Shown here: piece by piece, positions 63,065-64,000 of the stretch
Layout of the letters: every line of letters begins with the position of its first letter
Numbering within the stretch: position 1 is the first letter of the stretch
Assembly: GCF_024199845.1 (NCBI RefSeq)
Contig: NZ_JANADO010000001.1
Coordinates: 6,572,001-6,636,000 of the forward strand
Direction of reading: 5' to 3'
From: Bradyrhizobium sp. CCGB12
GTDB lineage: Bacteria > Pseudomonadota > Alphaproteobacteria > Rhizobiales > Xanthobacteraceae
DNA: 64,000 nt
Position numbers and translations under genes: made by a program
The notes under the pieces: model-generated
The model's input: only the letters and a program-made list of their open reading frames with translations
The model's database searches: none
What the model was told of the DNA's origin: nothing

Positions 63065-63646
63065 TCACATCTTCCCGTAGGAGGCGCCGCGCCGCGTGAT
63101 GATGATGTAGCGCGCATCCTGCCGGGTCTCGTTCTCGAAGATCACTGCGCGCATCACGTCGAAATCCAGACAATCGCCCTCGCGCAGCCGCACCGCCTTG
63201 GCATCGATATGCACGGCGATCGCGCCCTCCAGCATCAGAAGCTGCTGGGTGAAGGCGTTGCGGCCCCAGGGGCTATAGGAGACGCGGGCGCCAGCCGGCA
63301 GGTCGACGACGATGATCTCGATGCCGCTTGCCGCATCCGGCGGCGAGGCATGACGCCGCCGGTAGCCGCTGTCGGGATCACGCCAGTGCGGCTGGTCGGC
63401 GAGCCGCACCAGCCGCTCCGGCGGTTTCTCGGCCAGCGCGACGACATCGCTGAGCGACACGTCGAGTGCCGCGCAAAGCTTTCCGAGCAGCGCAGCCGTC
63501 GCGCTGCTCTGTGCCCGCTCCACCCGCCCGATCATGGCCCGGCTGACGCCGGACCGCACCGCGAGTTCGTTCAACGTGATGCCCGCCTGCGTCCGCAGCG
63601 TCTTCAGGCGCCGACCGATCGCGCGGTCGAGTTTTTGCTGGTCCAT
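63065..63646 (-). CDS. XRE-cupin transcriptional regulator
   Basis: A 193-residue regulator with an N-terminal helix-turn-helix (IGRRLKTLRTQAGITLNELAVRSGVSRAMIGRVERAQSSAT) and a C-terminal cupin domain (PAGARVSYSPWGRNAFTQQLLMLEGAIAVHI and LREGDCLDFDVMRAVIFENET). This pair is common among sensors of amines or small organic compounds. The cupin's usual His metal ligands are largely absent, so a metal-free ligand pocket is likely. The gene is immediately upstream of the GNAT gene, which may be its target. Confidence 0.9.
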   Translation of the reverse strand: MDQQKLDRAIGRRLKTLRTQAGITLNELAVRSGVSRAMIGRVERAQSSATAALLGKLCAALDVSLSDVVALAEKPPERLVRLADQPHWRDPDSGYRRRHASPPDAASGIEIIVVDLPAGARVSYSPWGRNAFTQQLLMLEGAIAVHIDAKAVRLREGDCLDFDVMRAVIFENETRQDARYIIITRRGASYGKM

Positions 63647-63839
63647 CCGTGCTGGTCCTGGCCTTCATCCGAGCGTTGCCCGGCGACGCGGACCGCAAGC
63701 CGCCGGAGCGAGAGCAGCTTAGCCGAGCGAACGGTGCGTGCCGAAAGACAGGGGCTAATATATTGGAAACTTATGCACCGCGCGAATGCGCGCTGACGTC
63801 TTCCATATCAATCGGGATGAAAGTATCAATCGGAAGGCT

Positions 63840-63885
63840 TGGAGCAGGCGAAGGGAATTGAACCCTCGTATGCAGCTTGGGAAGC
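63840..63885 (-). other. tRNA-Gly(CCC) 3' fragment, attachment-site remnant
   Basis: On the minus strand GCTTCCCAAGC (anticodon loop with CCC), variable region, GAGGGTTCAATTCCCTTC T-arm, CGCCTGC and TCCA match the 3' part of a tRNA-Gly. The 5' acceptor, D-arm and 5' anticodon-stem strand are absent, so it cannot be a working tRNA. Integrases of the tyrosine-recombinase class use exactly this anticodon-loop-to-3'-end core, and leave such a copy at the far end of an island. Confidence 0.8.
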
Positions 63886-64000
63886 AATAGCGCCCGGCGC
63901 TCTTCGGCTTCATCTTCATGCCGCGTCCGCAAACCGCACCGGCTCCTCGTCCGTTTGTCCGTCCGATAGTGCATCGGACCAACGGACGAGGATTCCATAT
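63886..64000. other. Non-coding edge beyond the tRNA fragment, with inverted repeat 63945-63991
   Basis: No supported gene. CCTCGTCCGTT.. (63945-63967) and ..AACGGACGAGG (63973-63991) form a long imperfect hairpin (11 matched bases, a mismatch and a 4-base bulge, then GAT/ATC) around AGTGC. If the tRNA fragment is an attachment site, this is the first DNA of an integrated element. Confidence 0.5.

Noticed and set aside
63840..63915. Complete tRNA-Gly gene
   Set aside because: No 5' acceptor strand complementary to CGCCTGC and no D-arm within the needed distance; the anticodon stem cannot close.
63771..63998. Small minus-strand frames across the tRNA fragment
   Set aside because: The HTRVQFPSPAPS-type end is the usual translation artefact of a tRNA-Gly 3' end.

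Overview
The window looks like chromosomal core DNA of an alphaproteobacterium, most probably Bradyrhizobium or a close relative. The basis is high-GC coding, a ctaCDBGE-type aa3 oxidase operon, a class I (archaeal-type) lysyl-tRNA synthetase, an IalB-family protein, a TauE/TIGR02186 pair, a PodJ-like Sel1 protein, and many mosaic palindromic repeats of the kind common in that genus. Species cannot be fixed from the sequence alone. I see no transposase, no CRISPR array, no rRNA and no complete tRNA.

Layout. 1-780: end of a sensor kinase, a repeat and an NTF2-like gene. 850-7460 (minus): cytochrome c oxidase operon ctaC-ctaD-ctaB-small TM gene-ctaG-ctaE, a terminator, then DUF983 and SURF1. 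7900-11710 (plus): IalB-family protein, TldD overlapping LepB, a YjbR-like protein and a DUF925-type nucleotidyltransferase. 11815-15664: PAN-domain protein, GshA, and a MarR regulator divergent from a beta-class glutathione S-transferase with a perfect palindrome between them. 15805-22438: beta-oxidation operon (NTF2-like, acyl-CoA dehydrogenase, thiolase, FadB-like) divergent from a PadR regulator. 22782-28175: PodJ-like polarity protein and a TauE/TIGR02186 pair. 28283-30943: MBL hydrolase, EamA transporter, divergent LysR. 31105-39877: the four-protein ligase-associated DNA repair set (PdeM nuclease, Lhr-type helicase, MBL exonuclease, ATP-dependent ligase), split into two opposed pairs by an orphan ABC binding protein and a TPR methyltransferase. 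40155-45078: DUF6460, a frameshifted RNase Z-like gene, MATE exporter, PyrD, DUF952 and an S24-like regulator. 45249-49725: LysK, an extracytoplasmic binding protein, SCO1 with a small TM protein, and a ClpP-like periplasmic protein. 49977-53536: FAD dehydrogenase, LpqC-type esterase, RidA and an NTF2-like gene with an elaborate leader. 53724-62458 (minus): eight-gene sugar operon (LacI, xylulokinase, xylose isomerase, CUT2 ABC transporter, aldo/keto reductase, lactonase-like amidohydrolase). 62551-63646: GNAT and XRE-cupin genes.

The right edge carries only the 3' part of a tRNA-Gly(CCC), from the anticodon loop onward. This is what an integrated element leaves at its distal attachment site, and the orientation predicts a genomic island to the right of the window, with the intact tRNA beyond it.

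Most of the window is ordinary housekeeping and catabolic DNA; I found no clear undescribed multi-gene system. The best leads are the tRNA-derived attachment site, the palindrome and ribosome-site-masking hairpin before the gene at 53171, the FNR/FixK-type box upstream of the oxidase operon, the operator palindromes beside the MarR and PadR genes, the split repair cluster, the frameshifted RNase Z-like gene, and repeats that have become part of protein C-termini.
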